64,000 bases of DNA from RYN-428 sp035551995. Its GTDB lineage: Bacteria; Planctomycetota; Phycisphaerae; Tepidisphaerales; Tepidisphaeraceae. The notes beneath the pieces are model-generated. The model worked only from the letters and a program-made list of their open reading frames with translations, was not told where the DNA came from and ran no database searches. The DNA lies in the NCBI GenBank assembly GCA_035551995.1, contig DASZME010000087.1, positions 121,296 through 185,295 on the forward strand, written 5' to 3'. How positions within the stretch are numbered: the first letter of the stretch is position 1; each line of letters opens with the position of its first letter. A program made the translations under genes and the position numbers. Shown here piece by piece: positions 52,366-60,626 of this stretch.

Positions 52366-53127
52366 ATGAGCGAACAGATCAAGTACAAGCTTGGCAAAAC
52401 CAAGGCCCGTCCTGGCGCGGTGTCGATGAAACTTTCGACATACCTTACCAAGTCACAATTGCCGACGCCGCCGGCTAATTTTGGCCACTACGAACTGGTC
52501 TCGAATTTCGGCATGCTCGGGAACGACAAGTACGGCGACTGCGTCTGGGCCGGCGCCGGCCATGAAACCGAAATGTGGTGCATGGAGTCCGGCTGCACGG
52601 TGCAGTTCAACGACAAATGCGTCCTGAGCGACTACGCCAAAGTCACCGGGTTTAAACCAAACGATCCCTCCACCGACAAAGGCACGGACATGCAGTTGGC
52701 GGCGAGCTATCGCCGCAAGACCGGCATCCTCGACGCCAGCGGCAAGCGCCACAAGGTGGTCGCGTATCTCGCGATCGCAAAGGGAAACCTCGACCAGCAC
52801 CTTGCGGCCTCCTATCTCTTCGGCGCCGTCGGCATCGGCATCAATTTTCCCAGTTCCGCCATGGATCAATTCAACGCGGGCAAGCCGTGGGACGTGGTAA
52901 AGGGCGCGAAGATTGACGGCGGCCATTACATCCCGCTCGTCGGTCGCCGCAACGGTAATTTGCTGATCGTCACCTGGGGAAAAGTGCAGGAAATGACGCC
53001 GGCTTTTTTCACAAAATATAACGATGAGTCGATCGTCTACCTCACCGACGAAGACCTGAAGGCGGGTAAGACGCCGGAAGGATTTGATGTCGCTCAATTG
53101 AATGCCGATCTTGCGGCGTTGACATAA
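52366..53127 (+). CDS. Putative papain-like (C1/C39-type) cysteine-protease-fold protein
   Basis: 253 residues, soluble, no signal peptide. GNDKYGDCVWAGAGHETEMW resembles the Cys-containing active-site helix of papain-like enzymes. GGHYIPLVGRRNGNLLIVTW has a His followed by a hydrophobic strand and Trp, as in the second part of the active site. The family is not one I can name with certainty. GGGAGG is six bases before the ATG and lies in an inverted repeat. It follows gene debris of a phosphate transporter and precedes another decayed locus. Confidence 0.6.
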   Translation: MSEQIKYKLGKTKARPGAVSMKLSTYLTKSQLPTPPANFGHYELVSNFGMLGNDKYGDCVWAGAGHETEMWCMESGCTVQFNDKCVLSDYAKVTGFKPNDPSTDKGTDMQLAASYRRKTGILDASGKRHKVVAYLAIAKGNLDQHLAASYLFGAVGIGINFPSSAMDQFNAGKPWDVVKGAKIDGGHYIPLVGRRNGNLLIVTWGKVQEMTPAFFTKYNDESIVYLTDEDLKAGKTPEGFDVAQLNADLAALT

Positions 53128-53832
53128 TTACGCGCCGATCGCCGGCTCGAATATTCATACGCGGCTCCTGGCGATGTTTCGGCTCTCTTAACGTCACCTG
53201 CGAGCGCTTCACCAAACGCGCACGGCTTGTTCTCGTCCTTGCGGATCAGTTCGCATGCGTGCAGCGATCGCCCGACATATCGCCGAAACACATCCTTCGA
53301 GGTCTTGCGTATGGGAGTTGCGGCGTCGGCCGAACCGTCTTCAAAGGAGTGGGAGTCGATCCGCTCCGGTTGCGTCCGGAGGTAATGGAATTGCTTCCGC
53401 CAATTCCGGCCCAAGGGCGGACGTGCTTCGCGACAAATTTCCGGTTACAATGAGCGCGATTGCTCCGCCAATCTCCAATCGCGTCGGTTTCCGTACATGC
53501 GCTCCGAGGTCCTCTAGAAATTGCCGCACGGTTTGGGCTTGAATGGGTTCCATAAATCGACTTTCTAAAGACGGAAAACCAATCCGCCCCAAATCCCAGG
53601 CTCGAACATCTTCGGAAATCTTGGGATTTGAGATGGAATTGAGCCAATCGTCCAATCGCTGGCGACCCCAATGATTCTCCAGTGCGTCTAAACTGTCGCG
53701 AATGAGCAGGCGGGTACGAAAATCGAGATTGCGGTCTTCCATGCAAGCGCTGATGGCCGCCCCCAAAGCGACCGGCGATATCTGCGGCCGACCGGTGGTG
53801 AGATTCCAAAGCGTATCGACGGCTGCCGACAT
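53094..53832 (-). pseudogene. Truncated or frameshifted DUF6036-like nucleotidyltransferase gene
   Basis: From the ATG at 53832 a 163-residue frame runs to 53341. It contains LIRDSLDALENHWGRQRLDDWL and RKPTRLEIGGAIALIVTGNLSR. In the nucleotidyltransferase-like proteins that this resembles, such a segment leads to a catalytic DIDVVDE-type motif. Here it runs into SALGPELAEAIPLPP and stops. A different minus-strand frame (about 53094-53414) shows coding-like codons (DVFRRYVGRSLHACELIRKD). The two frames could be parts of one broken gene, or the second could be unrelated. I treat the locus as decayed. Confidence 0.5.
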
Positions 53833-54086
53833 GGGTGGATCCTACAGAAAAACGGTGTCGCCAAGCAGGTGGATTGTAGCGTGGCGCAAGACTTCTTGCC
53901 GCCGGGTTTGTTTGTATATTGTTGACCTGACGGCGCGGTGAGCATGAAAGGCGACGGACGACGGACCACAATCAGCGTATTCAGAAGGGCGTGCGTCGTG
54001 AACGGGTGATGCTCGCCCCTTTTTTTCTTAAAATGATGCGCAATGATGCGCCAGGGGCCCCTTCTAGGTTTGTTGGAGTGTAAATC

Positions 54087-54539
54087 GTGTCTCGCCCGAT
54101 AACGGTAAAGATTGTGCGTGTGGCCGGGACCGAAGACCTGCCGCTGCCGGCGCGGATGACCGGCCAGGCGGCGGGGTTTGACCTTGCCGCGGCCGTCTCG
54201 GACCCGACGGTTTTGCAGCCGGGTGAAATCCGGCTGATTCCATGTGGTTTTCGCATGGCGCTGCCGATGGGATATGAGGCCCAGATTCGGCCACGAAGCG
54301 GTTTGTCGAGCAAGTATGGAATTACGCTCGTCAATTCGCCGGGCACTGTCGACTCCGATTATCGGGGCGAGGTGCGCGCGCCACTGATTAATCTTGGACG
54401 CGTGGCGTTCACGGTCGAACGCGGAATGCGGATCGCGCAGATGGTGATCGTGCCTGTGCCGGTGGTCGAACTGATCCAAGTCGATGAACTGGATTCGACT
54501 GAAAGAGGCGCCAGCGGGTTTGGGCATACGGGAGAATAA
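54087..54539 (+). CDS. dut: dUTP diphosphatase
   Basis: 150 residues. Hydrolyses dUTP to dUMP and pyrophosphate, keeping uracil out of DNA. All five motifs are visible: AGFDLAAA (29-36), RPRSGLSSKYG (68-78), NSPGTVDSDYRGE (83-95) with the catalytic Asp, RGMRIAQMVI (112-121) and RGASGFGHTG (140-149), whose Phe covers the uracil. The GTG start has GGAG eight bases upstream. It is followed by ftsK after a palindromic spacer. Length is normal for a homotrimeric dUTPase. Confidence 0.96.
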   Translation: MSRPITVKIVRVAGTEDLPLPARMTGQAAGFDLAAAVSDPTVLQPGEIRLIPCGFRMALPMGYEAQIRPRSGLSSKYGITLVNSPGTVDSDYRGEVRAPLINLGRVAFTVERGMRIAQMVIVPVPVVELIQVDELDSTERGASGFGHTGE

Positions 54540-54629
54540 GTTGCCAGTTATTAGTTGCCGGTTGCCAGTAAATGCAAACACCGATTTCTTCATTCACTGG
54601 CAACTAACAACTAACAACTAACAACTTAT
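54537..54629. repeat. Palindromic spacer between dut and ftsK
   Basis: The left half reads ATAAGTTGCCAGTTATTAG and TTGCCGGTTGCCAGT. The right half reads ACTGGCAACTAACAACTAAC and AACTAACAACTTAT. The right half has three tandem AACTAAC units. The two halves form a long imperfect hairpin with a ~25-base loop. Such elements are common intergenic repeats and may end or process the dut transcript. Confidence 0.75.
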
Positions 54630-54645
54630 TCCTCCAGAGAATTTT

Positions 54646-57333
54646 ATGGACCGAGAGACATTACCTCGCAACGTGACGCTGTTCCTGCTTTGCAGCTTGT
54701 GGGCGTTCATGCTCCTGGCGCTCGGAAGTTTTCATCCGACGGATTGGCCGAGCCACGCGATCGATCCCAATCCGCCGACGCTCAATCTTTGCGGAAACGC
54801 CGGCGCCTTTCTGGCTTATTATGCGTTCCTGGCGGTCGGGCAAGGGGTGTTTCCCATTCTGTTTTTCACGGGCGTTTGCCTGGCGTTATTTATCTATCAC
54901 GGACGGGTGGGCGACCTGTGGATGCGCAGCGTCGGCCTGGTGCTGCTGGCGACGGCGTTCGCGGCGCTTGTGAATCACTTCAAAGCCGGGTCGTACGATG
55001 GATTTCCGGAAGGACAAGGCGGAATTTTGGGCATCGGCGCGGCCCATTTTTTACATCAGTATTTCAGCGTCTGGGGCACGCGATTAATCCTGGTCGCCAC
55101 GCTGCTGGTCGGACTGCTGCTGGCGGCGGATGAGCTGGTGCTGCGGGCGCCGGGCGTGGTCGGCAACGCGATCGTCATGGCCAAGGCCAAGGCGCCTGAG
55201 ATCAACTGGAATTTTGTTTCGATCCCCAGGCTGCCGTCGTTGCCGCGTTTTGTCACGCGCGAATCGGCCGCGGCGAAGGCCGCCAATCCCGTGCGCGTCT
55301 TGAAGCCCAAGAAACCGCCGACCGCCGGGGAACAATCGACCGATGCGGGCGGAAAGACCAAGGTTCAGGCCGAGCCCGCGCCGTTGCAGATCATCGATCC
55401 CGATGATCCGACTCAGCAGCCGGTGCTTTTGGGCAAACGGTCGGGCAAGACCAGCACCGGCGAATCGAGCGTCGCCGCCCAGGCGATCGCGGAGGTCGTC
55501 GCCGACCGGATTGACGACGCCGATGATTTGGACACCGATCCGACGATGGCGCCGCCGGGGCGAAAAGTCATCGCAAATTACGCTTGCGCCGACGATCCGG
55601 AGATCGACGCCGACATCGATCTTTCCTACCACGGCGACGAACCCGCGGCAGGCGCGGCGGATGGGGCGCATCTGGACGACGCCGACCCGATGCCTTCGGA
55701 ACCCGCCGTCATTCCGCCTCCCGAAGAGCAAAAGCCGGTGATGGGACCACCCGAGATCCGAAGGGACATTATCGTAAAATTGCCGAGCATCCTGAAGCCG
55801 CGCCAGATCACCCCGCCCGCCCCGCGGGAGTTGGGCGAATATACATTGCCGGCGTGGGATTGCCTGGCGGAGCCGGAGCACGGCTACAGCGAAATTCAGG
55901 AGAAATTCGTCCGCGAGAAAGCGGCCATTCTCGAGCAGGCGCTGCGAGAATTCAGCATCGACGCGCAGGTGGTCGAAATCGATACCGGACCCGTAATCAC
56001 GATGTACGAGATCAAGATGGCCGCGGGCGTGAAAGTCTCGGCGATCTCGGCGCTCACCAATGACATCCAGCGCGCGCTGAAGGCCGAGACCATCCGCATC
56101 GTGGCGCCGATCCCCGGCAAGGACACGGTCGGCATCGAAGTTCCCAACGAGCAAAAGGAAAAAGTCCGGATGAAAGAGCTGATGCAGCTCGCCCCCGAAT
56201 CGATGAGCAAGATGGCCATCCCGCTATTCCTCGGCAAAGACGCGAGCGGCGAAGCGCTCATCGCCGATCTTGCGTCGATGCCGCACTGCCTGATCGCCGG
56301 CACCACCGGCTCGGGCAAATCGGTCTGCATCAACACGATCATCATGTCGATCATGTACCTGCAACGGCCGGACATGGTGAAGCTGATACTGGTCGATCCG
56401 AAGGTCGTGGAAATGGCGCCGTTCAAGGACATTCCGCACTTGATGTGCCCCGTCATCAACGATTCGGGCCGGGCGACCAGCGTATTGGAGTGGGCCTGCA
56501 CGAAGATGGACGAGCGCTACGAATTTCTCGCCGAGGCGGGCGTGCGAAATCTCAAGGGATACAACAGCCTGACCCAGGAAGAATTGATCGAGAAATTTCA
56601 GCCGTCGTCGCCGGAAGAAGAGGCGCGGATTCCAAAGAAGCTGCCGTACATCATCATCATCGTCGATGAGTTGGCCGACTTGATGATGACCAGCGGCAAG
56701 GAAGTCGAAAGCCACATCGTGCGCCTCGCTCAGAAGGCGCGAGCGGTCGGGATTCACCTGGTTTTGGCCACGCAGCGCCCGCAGGCGACGGTGGTGACGG
56801 GTCTGATCAAGGCGAACATGCCGAGCAAGATCGCGTTTCGCGTGTCGAGCAAGATGGACAGCCGAATCGTGCTCGATCAGAACGGCGCCGAAGTGTTGCT
56901 GGGCCAGGGGGACATGCTGTATCTGCCGCCGGGCGCGAGCAAGCCGGTGCGAAGCCAGGGAACGTATATCGACGATCGCGAGATTCGCGACAGCGTGAAA
57001 AACGTGCGCGACATGGCCGAGGCGCAATACGAGCCGGAACTGGTGCAAATCCGGGCGGCGGGAAATGTGGATGAGGAAGCGGCCAAGGACGAATTATTCG
57101 AAGATGCCGTGCGCGTGGTGCTGGAGACCAAGCGCGGCAGCGTCAGTCTGCTGCAACGGCGATTGACGATCGGCTATAGCCGGGCAAGCCGATTGATCGA
57201 AGCGATGGCTTCATCGGGAATTCTCGGCCAGTACAAGGGATCACAGGCGCGCGAAGTGAATATCACGGTTGAAGAGTGGGAAGCGATGCGGGCGCAGATG
57301 CACACGGACCAGGCGAGCGGGATGACGGTGTAG
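54646..57333 (+). CDS. ftsK: DNA translocase FtsK/SpoIIIE
   Basis: 895 residues. Membrane-anchored motor that pumps chromosome ends through the division septum. Four N-terminal spans (LFLLCSLWAFMLLALGSFHP, FLAYYAFLAVGQGVFPILFF, LVLLATAFAALVNHF, LILVATLLVGLLLAADELVL) precede a ~190-residue acidic linker. The alpha/beta motor domain has DAQVVEIDTGPVITMYEIKM, Walker A GTTGSGKS (about residues 555-562), Walker B IIIIVDELADLMM and HLVLATQRPQATVVTGLIKA. The C-terminal gamma winged helix (RRGSV-type: TKRGSVSLLQRRLTIGYSRA) reads the polar KOPS sequences. The linker is short compared with E. coli FtsK. Confidence 0.96.
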   Translation: MDRETLPRNVTLFLLCSLWAFMLLALGSFHPTDWPSHAIDPNPPTLNLCGNAGAFLAYYAFLAVGQGVFPILFFTGVCLALFIYHGRVGDLWMRSVGLVLLATAFAALVNHFKAGSYDGFPEGQGGILGIGAAHFLHQYFSVWGTRLILVATLLVGLLLAADELVLRAPGVVGNAIVMAKAKAPEINWNFVSIPRLPSLPRFVTRESAAAKAANPVRVLKPKKPPTAGEQSTDAGGKTKVQAEPAPLQIIDPDDPTQQPVLLGKRSGKTSTGESSVAAQAIAEVVADRIDDADDLDTDPTMAPPGRKVIANYACADDPEIDADIDLSYHGDEPAAGAADGAHLDDADPMPSEPAVIPPPEEQKPVMGPPEIRRDIIVKLPSILKPRQITPPAPRELGEYTLPAWDCLAEPEHGYSEIQEKFVREKAAILEQALREFSIDAQVVEIDTGPVITMYEIKMAAGVKVSAISALTNDIQRALKAETIRIVAPIPGKDTVGIEVPNEQKEKVRMKELMQLAPESMSKMAIPLFLGKDASGEALIADLASMPHCLIAGTTGSGKSVCINTIIMSIMYLQRPDMVKLILVDPKVVEMAPFKDIPHLMCPVINDSGRATSVLEWACTKMDERYEFLAEAGVRNLKGYNSLTQEELIEKFQPSSPEEEARIPKKLPYIIIIVDELADLMMTSGKEVESHIVRLAQKARAVGIHLVLATQRPQATVVTGLIKANMPSKIAFRVSSKMDSRIVLDQNGAEVLLGQGDMLYLPPGASKPVRSQGTYIDDREIRDSVKNVRDMAEAQYEPELVQIRAAGNVDEEAAKDELFEDAVRVVLETKRGSVSLLQRRLTIGYSRASRLIEAMASSGILGQYKGSQAREVNITVEEWEAMRAQMHTDQASGMTV

Positions 57334-57340
57334 CTGGCCA

Positions 57341-59809
57341 CTACCCCACCGTAAACATGCTCGCTCCAACCGCCATTGTTGTGCTCCCATTTTGAGTGAC
57401 CGAGACGTAGGGGAAATACATTCCCGCCGCCTGCGTGGCAGGGATGGCCAAGTGCAGCGACATTTTTTTTGACCGCCCCGGCTTCACCACCAGATTGACC
57501 GATTGAGTGACCAGCGCGTCGGCCGGGGTTTGGCCATCGGTCGATAAAGCGACGTTCACCATCGCTTTGCCGGTCGTGGGGACGTTGCCGTTATTCGTGA
57601 TGACAAGCGAGACCGTTCCCTTCTTCCCCGCCGCGATCGCGGCGGGTTTTACGGCGCTGACGCCCGACGCCGCCAATTGCACAAACGGGGCGGCGACCGA
57701 AACGCTTGGACCCATGCGAGCGCTTGAGGCGTTGCCGTTGGGGTCTATCGCCTGGGCCAAGAGGATATAGCTGCCATCGGCCAGCGTGGCGGGGAGGGCC
57801 TTGATCGAGACTTTTAATTTCACGGTTTGTTGGGATTTCACTTTGAGATGCTTGTGCGGGATTGCCGTCACCATGACGCCGTCGGCCACGTTGGCGTCGG
57901 GGGAGGCGAAGAGGTTGATCGTGACGGCGCCGGTGATGGTGGCCGGCGTGACGTTGGTGAGGGTAATGGTGGCGTTGCCGTGCACTTTTGATCCGCCGAC
58001 CACGTGGGCGGGGACGGTGCTTGCGGTGACGATCGGCACCAGCGTCGGTTGGCCGACGCTCTGGGTTAGCACGGCCGAAGCGCTGGTGCCGAAAATCAAA
58101 TCGCCTTGATACTGGGCGGTGATCGAATGCTGGCCGGCCGCGAGGACGGCGGTTGAGAGGGCGGCGGTGTCGGCGCCGTTGAGCGTTCCGCCGCCGAGAT
58201 CGGTCGCGCCGTCGAAGAATTCCACGTTGCCGGTCGGAACGCCGCCGACGCCGACGACGGTGGCCGTGAATGTGATGGTGTCGCCGGGCAGCGCGGGGTT
58301 GTCGCTGGATGTGACCGTGGTGATGGAGGCGGGGAGAATCATCTGGGTGATCGGCGCGGACGTGCTGGGCCCGAAGCTTGAATCGCCGTTGTAGGTGGCG
58401 GTGATGGTGTGCGTTCCGAGCGTCAAGGTGGTTCCCGCGTCGAACACGGCCGATCCGCCGGACACCGTCGCCGAGCCGATTTGTGTACCGGCGTCGAAAA
58501 AATCTACGGTCCCGCTCGGGACGCCTGGGAATGCCGACGATACCTTCGCGGTGAATTGCACGTCGGTCAGCGCGCCGGGCCTGGCGGCGTTGGACGTGAC
58601 GGCGACGGACGAGGCGCCCGTGCTGGTATTGAGCGCCGAATCGACGGCATTTCCGGCGGCGTCCAAACCGACGACGTCGGGTTTCCCGTCGCCATTGATA
58701 TCGGCGCTCGACAACATGCCGGTGAGCGCCCCCCCGCCGCCGGTCGTTTGCGGCAGCGCGATCGGCGCCTGGAACGTTCCGTCGCCATTGCTGAGCAGCA
58801 ACCCCTGATCGGTGATGACGTCGGCTTTTCCGTCGCCGTCATAATCGGCCGCGCCCAGCGCCATGATCGGATTTGCCAGCGTGACCGGCGACGAGCCCAC
58901 CCTGAAACCGCCGGCGCCGTCGCCGATCAACACGTTGAGTTGATTAGAATTGGCGCCGACGATGTCCAGGTCAGGACTACCAGTAATGGCGGCGGCGGTA
59001 ATGAGGCTGGCGGCGAAGGGAGTCCCGCCGAGGGCGTTGAATGAACCATCTCCGTTACCCATGAACACGTCGAGGCTGCCGCTGCTGAAGTCGTTCACGA
59101 CGACGTCGGTGTGGCCGTTGCCCAGGTCGGCGGCCAAGATGCCATCGCCGGTGTTGATGGAGATCGAGTTCGAGGTGGAGACCGAATAGTCGTTGGCTTC
59201 GGTGAAAGTTCCGTCGTTGTCGCTGAGGAGAACGGCCAGCGTCAGAGAGCTGATGCCGGGCGCCCGGCCGACGATGGCCAGGTCGGTATGTCCATCGCCG
59301 TTAAAGTCGCCGGTGGTGGCGAATAGCGGGCTGAACCCAATGCCGCCGTCGGTAATGGAACTGGTGGCGCCGGCGGTGAAAATGCCGGTGCCGCTGTTTG
59401 TTTCGTAGGTCACCGTGCCGAATTGCGTGAGTGGATCCTGCGAAAGCAAAACGATATCGGTCGCGCTGCCGGTGAAGTTTCCCGCGAGGAAGGGAGTACC
59501 GGCGGCGGGGAGCGGGATGGTGGAGCCGGTCGTGAAAGCCCCGGCGCCGGAACCGGTAAGGATCTGAACGGCGGCGGGCGTGGCGACCGCCAGGTCAACG
59601 GGCGAAGCGGCGCCGTTGAAATCACCGGCCGTCAGCGGCGCAGTGGCGCCGGGCGTCGCCACCGTGTTGGCCGCTCCAAGCGACGCGGTCAGATACAGTC
59701 GCGGCTCGATGGCTTCGCATGCCGCGCGCATGACCTGTTTTCGGCGCGATTCGCGGCTGATGTATGAATGTGATCCGACCGCCTGCCCTCTCGCGCGGAA
59801 TCCAAACAT
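57341..59809 (-). CDS. Surface FG-GAP/VCBS protein with Ig-like repeats and EPRLYL motif
   Basis: 822 residues. The N-terminal region carries CEAIEPRLYLTAS, the planctomycete LEPR-type motif found just after the start of many large surface proteins in place of a normal signal peptide. About seven FG-GAP/VCBS repeats follow (DFNGDGHTDLAIVGR, DYDGDGKADVITDQG, DINGDGKPDVVGLDA), then two bacterial Ig-like domains (GTVDFFDAGTQIGSATV, GNVEFFDGATDLGGGTL). A C-terminal CARDB-like beta domain (about 230 residues) closes the protein. GGAG lies seven bases before the ATG. It converges with ftsK, seven bases between stops. Likely an extracellular Ca-binding adhesion or matrix protein. Confidence 0.85.
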   Translation of the reverse strand: MFGFRARGQAVGSHSYISRESRRKQVMRAACEAIEPRLYLTASLGAANTVATPGATAPLTAGDFNGAASPVDLAVATPAAVQILTGSGAGAFTTGSTIPLPAAGTPFLAGNFTGSATDIVLLSQDPLTQFGTVTYETNSGTGIFTAGATSSITDGGIGFSPLFATTGDFNGDGHTDLAIVGRAPGISSLTLAVLLSDNDGTFTEANDYSVSTSNSISINTGDGILAADLGNGHTDVVVNDFSSGSLDVFMGNGDGSFNALGGTPFAASLITAAAITGSPDLDIVGANSNQLNVLIGDGAGGFRVGSSPVTLANPIMALGAADYDGDGKADVITDQGLLLSNGDGTFQAPIALPQTTGGGGALTGMLSSADINGDGKPDVVGLDAAGNAVDSALNTSTGASSVAVTSNAARPGALTDVQFTAKVSSAFPGVPSGTVDFFDAGTQIGSATVSGGSAVFDAGTTLTLGTHTITATYNGDSSFGPSTSAPITQMILPASITTVTSSDNPALPGDTITFTATVVGVGGVPTGNVEFFDGATDLGGGTLNGADTAALSTAVLAAGQHSITAQYQGDLIFGTSASAVLTQSVGQPTLVPIVTASTVPAHVVGGSKVHGNATITLTNVTPATITGAVTINLFASPDANVADGVMVTAIPHKHLKVKSQQTVKLKVSIKALPATLADGSYILLAQAIDPNGNASSARMGPSVSVAAPFVQLAASGVSAVKPAAIAAGKKGTVSLVITNNGNVPTTGKAMVNVALSTDGQTPADALVTQSVNLVVKPGRSKKMSLHLAIPATQAAGMYFPYVSVTQNGSTTMAVGASMFTVG

Positions 59810-60135
59810 GCGTGGTCTCCCATCTATCGATTAAAAACTCGCTCCATTACCGCCGGTATGCCGGGATGATCGATCATAGCCACCCATTCGCGCATTCGAC
59901 AATTCACGATCGCTCTTGAAGCTGCCGCACGCTCTTAGTTTCACCGCCGGCATCCCGGAGAAATGAGTCGCATCACTGCCGGCCGGGTACGCGACATCGG
60001 CCGTCGGGCAGCGGCAATTCTTGCGTGCTTCTAACAGAAATGGGGGACAGCTTTCAGAGAGTGCCGACACGCTTCAAAAGTGTGGATCGGCGAAGCAAAA
60101 CAGAATAGCCGCCCAACCATAAGCCGCGGATTCAC
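59810..60135. other. Intergenic region, nothing identified
   Basis: 326 bases between the start of the FG-GAP surface gene and the stop of the DUF1801 gene. I see no gene, clear terminator or repeat. It must contain the promoter of the surface protein, but no convincing -35/-10 pair stands out. Confidence 0.5.
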
Positions 60136-60531
60136 CTATCGCGACGATGACTTGTTCAGGGCAGCGGCGGCGCGGAGGAGCTTCTTGAAGGCATCCTCAT
60201 CTATTTCATCGCCCTCATGAAAATCGATCGCGCGCCTGACGTTGCCTTCAAGGCTGGAGTTGAATAGTCCCGACGGGTCCCTGAGCAAAGCGCCCTTGGC
60301 GAAAGTCACCTTCACCACGCTCTTGTAGGTTTCGCCGGTGCAGATCATTCCATCGTGATACCAAACCGGAACGCCTCTCCACTTCCACTCCTCGGCCACC
60401 TCGGGGATCGTTTGTTTGATGAGAGCGCGGAGATGGGAGAGCGTCTTGCCCCTCCAGTCGTTTAGTTCCTCGATCCTCGCGTCGATCAGCCGGGAAGGAG
60501 ATTCGGTATGGGTCGTTGCGTTTTTTTTCAT
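60136..60531 (-). CDS. DUF1801 domain protein
   Basis: 131 residues, soluble. Hallmarks of DUF1801 (YdhG/YjhX-like, related to the frataxin-like fold): LSHLRALIKQTIPEVAEEWK, WRGVPVWYHDGMICTGETYK and KVTFAKGALLRDPSGLFNS. GAGGTG lies eight bases before the ATG. Function in bacteria is not firmly known. It stands alone between the FG-GAP surface gene and the large exported protein gene, all on the minus strand. Confidence 0.92.
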   Translation of the reverse strand: MKKNATTHTESPSRLIDARIEELNDWRGKTLSHLRALIKQTIPEVAEEWKWRGVPVWYHDGMICTGETYKSVVKVTFAKGALLRDPSGLFNSSLEGNVRRAIDFHEGDEIDEDAFKKLLRAAAALNKSSSR

Positions 60532-60626
60532 CTTACGTCCACCTCGTTCGGCTGATTACGAAACTCGTCTTCCGGCGCCGTCTAACAATAAAAGCGCTTC
60601 GAGGACCGCGGGGGAATGCTCGATGT

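Noticed and set aside
54004..54026. Possible terminator GGGTG-N5-CGCCC followed by a T-run
   Set aside because: Stem is only five pairs with a wobble, and no gene on that strand ends just upstream.
53688..54593. 301-codon minus-strand frame over dut
   Set aside because: The plus frame carries all five dUTPase motifs; this is an Arg/His-rich shadow.
59831..60070. 79-codon minus frame upstream of the FG-GAP surface gene
   Set aside because: No ribosome-binding site, no motif, and it occupies the place where the promoter is expected.
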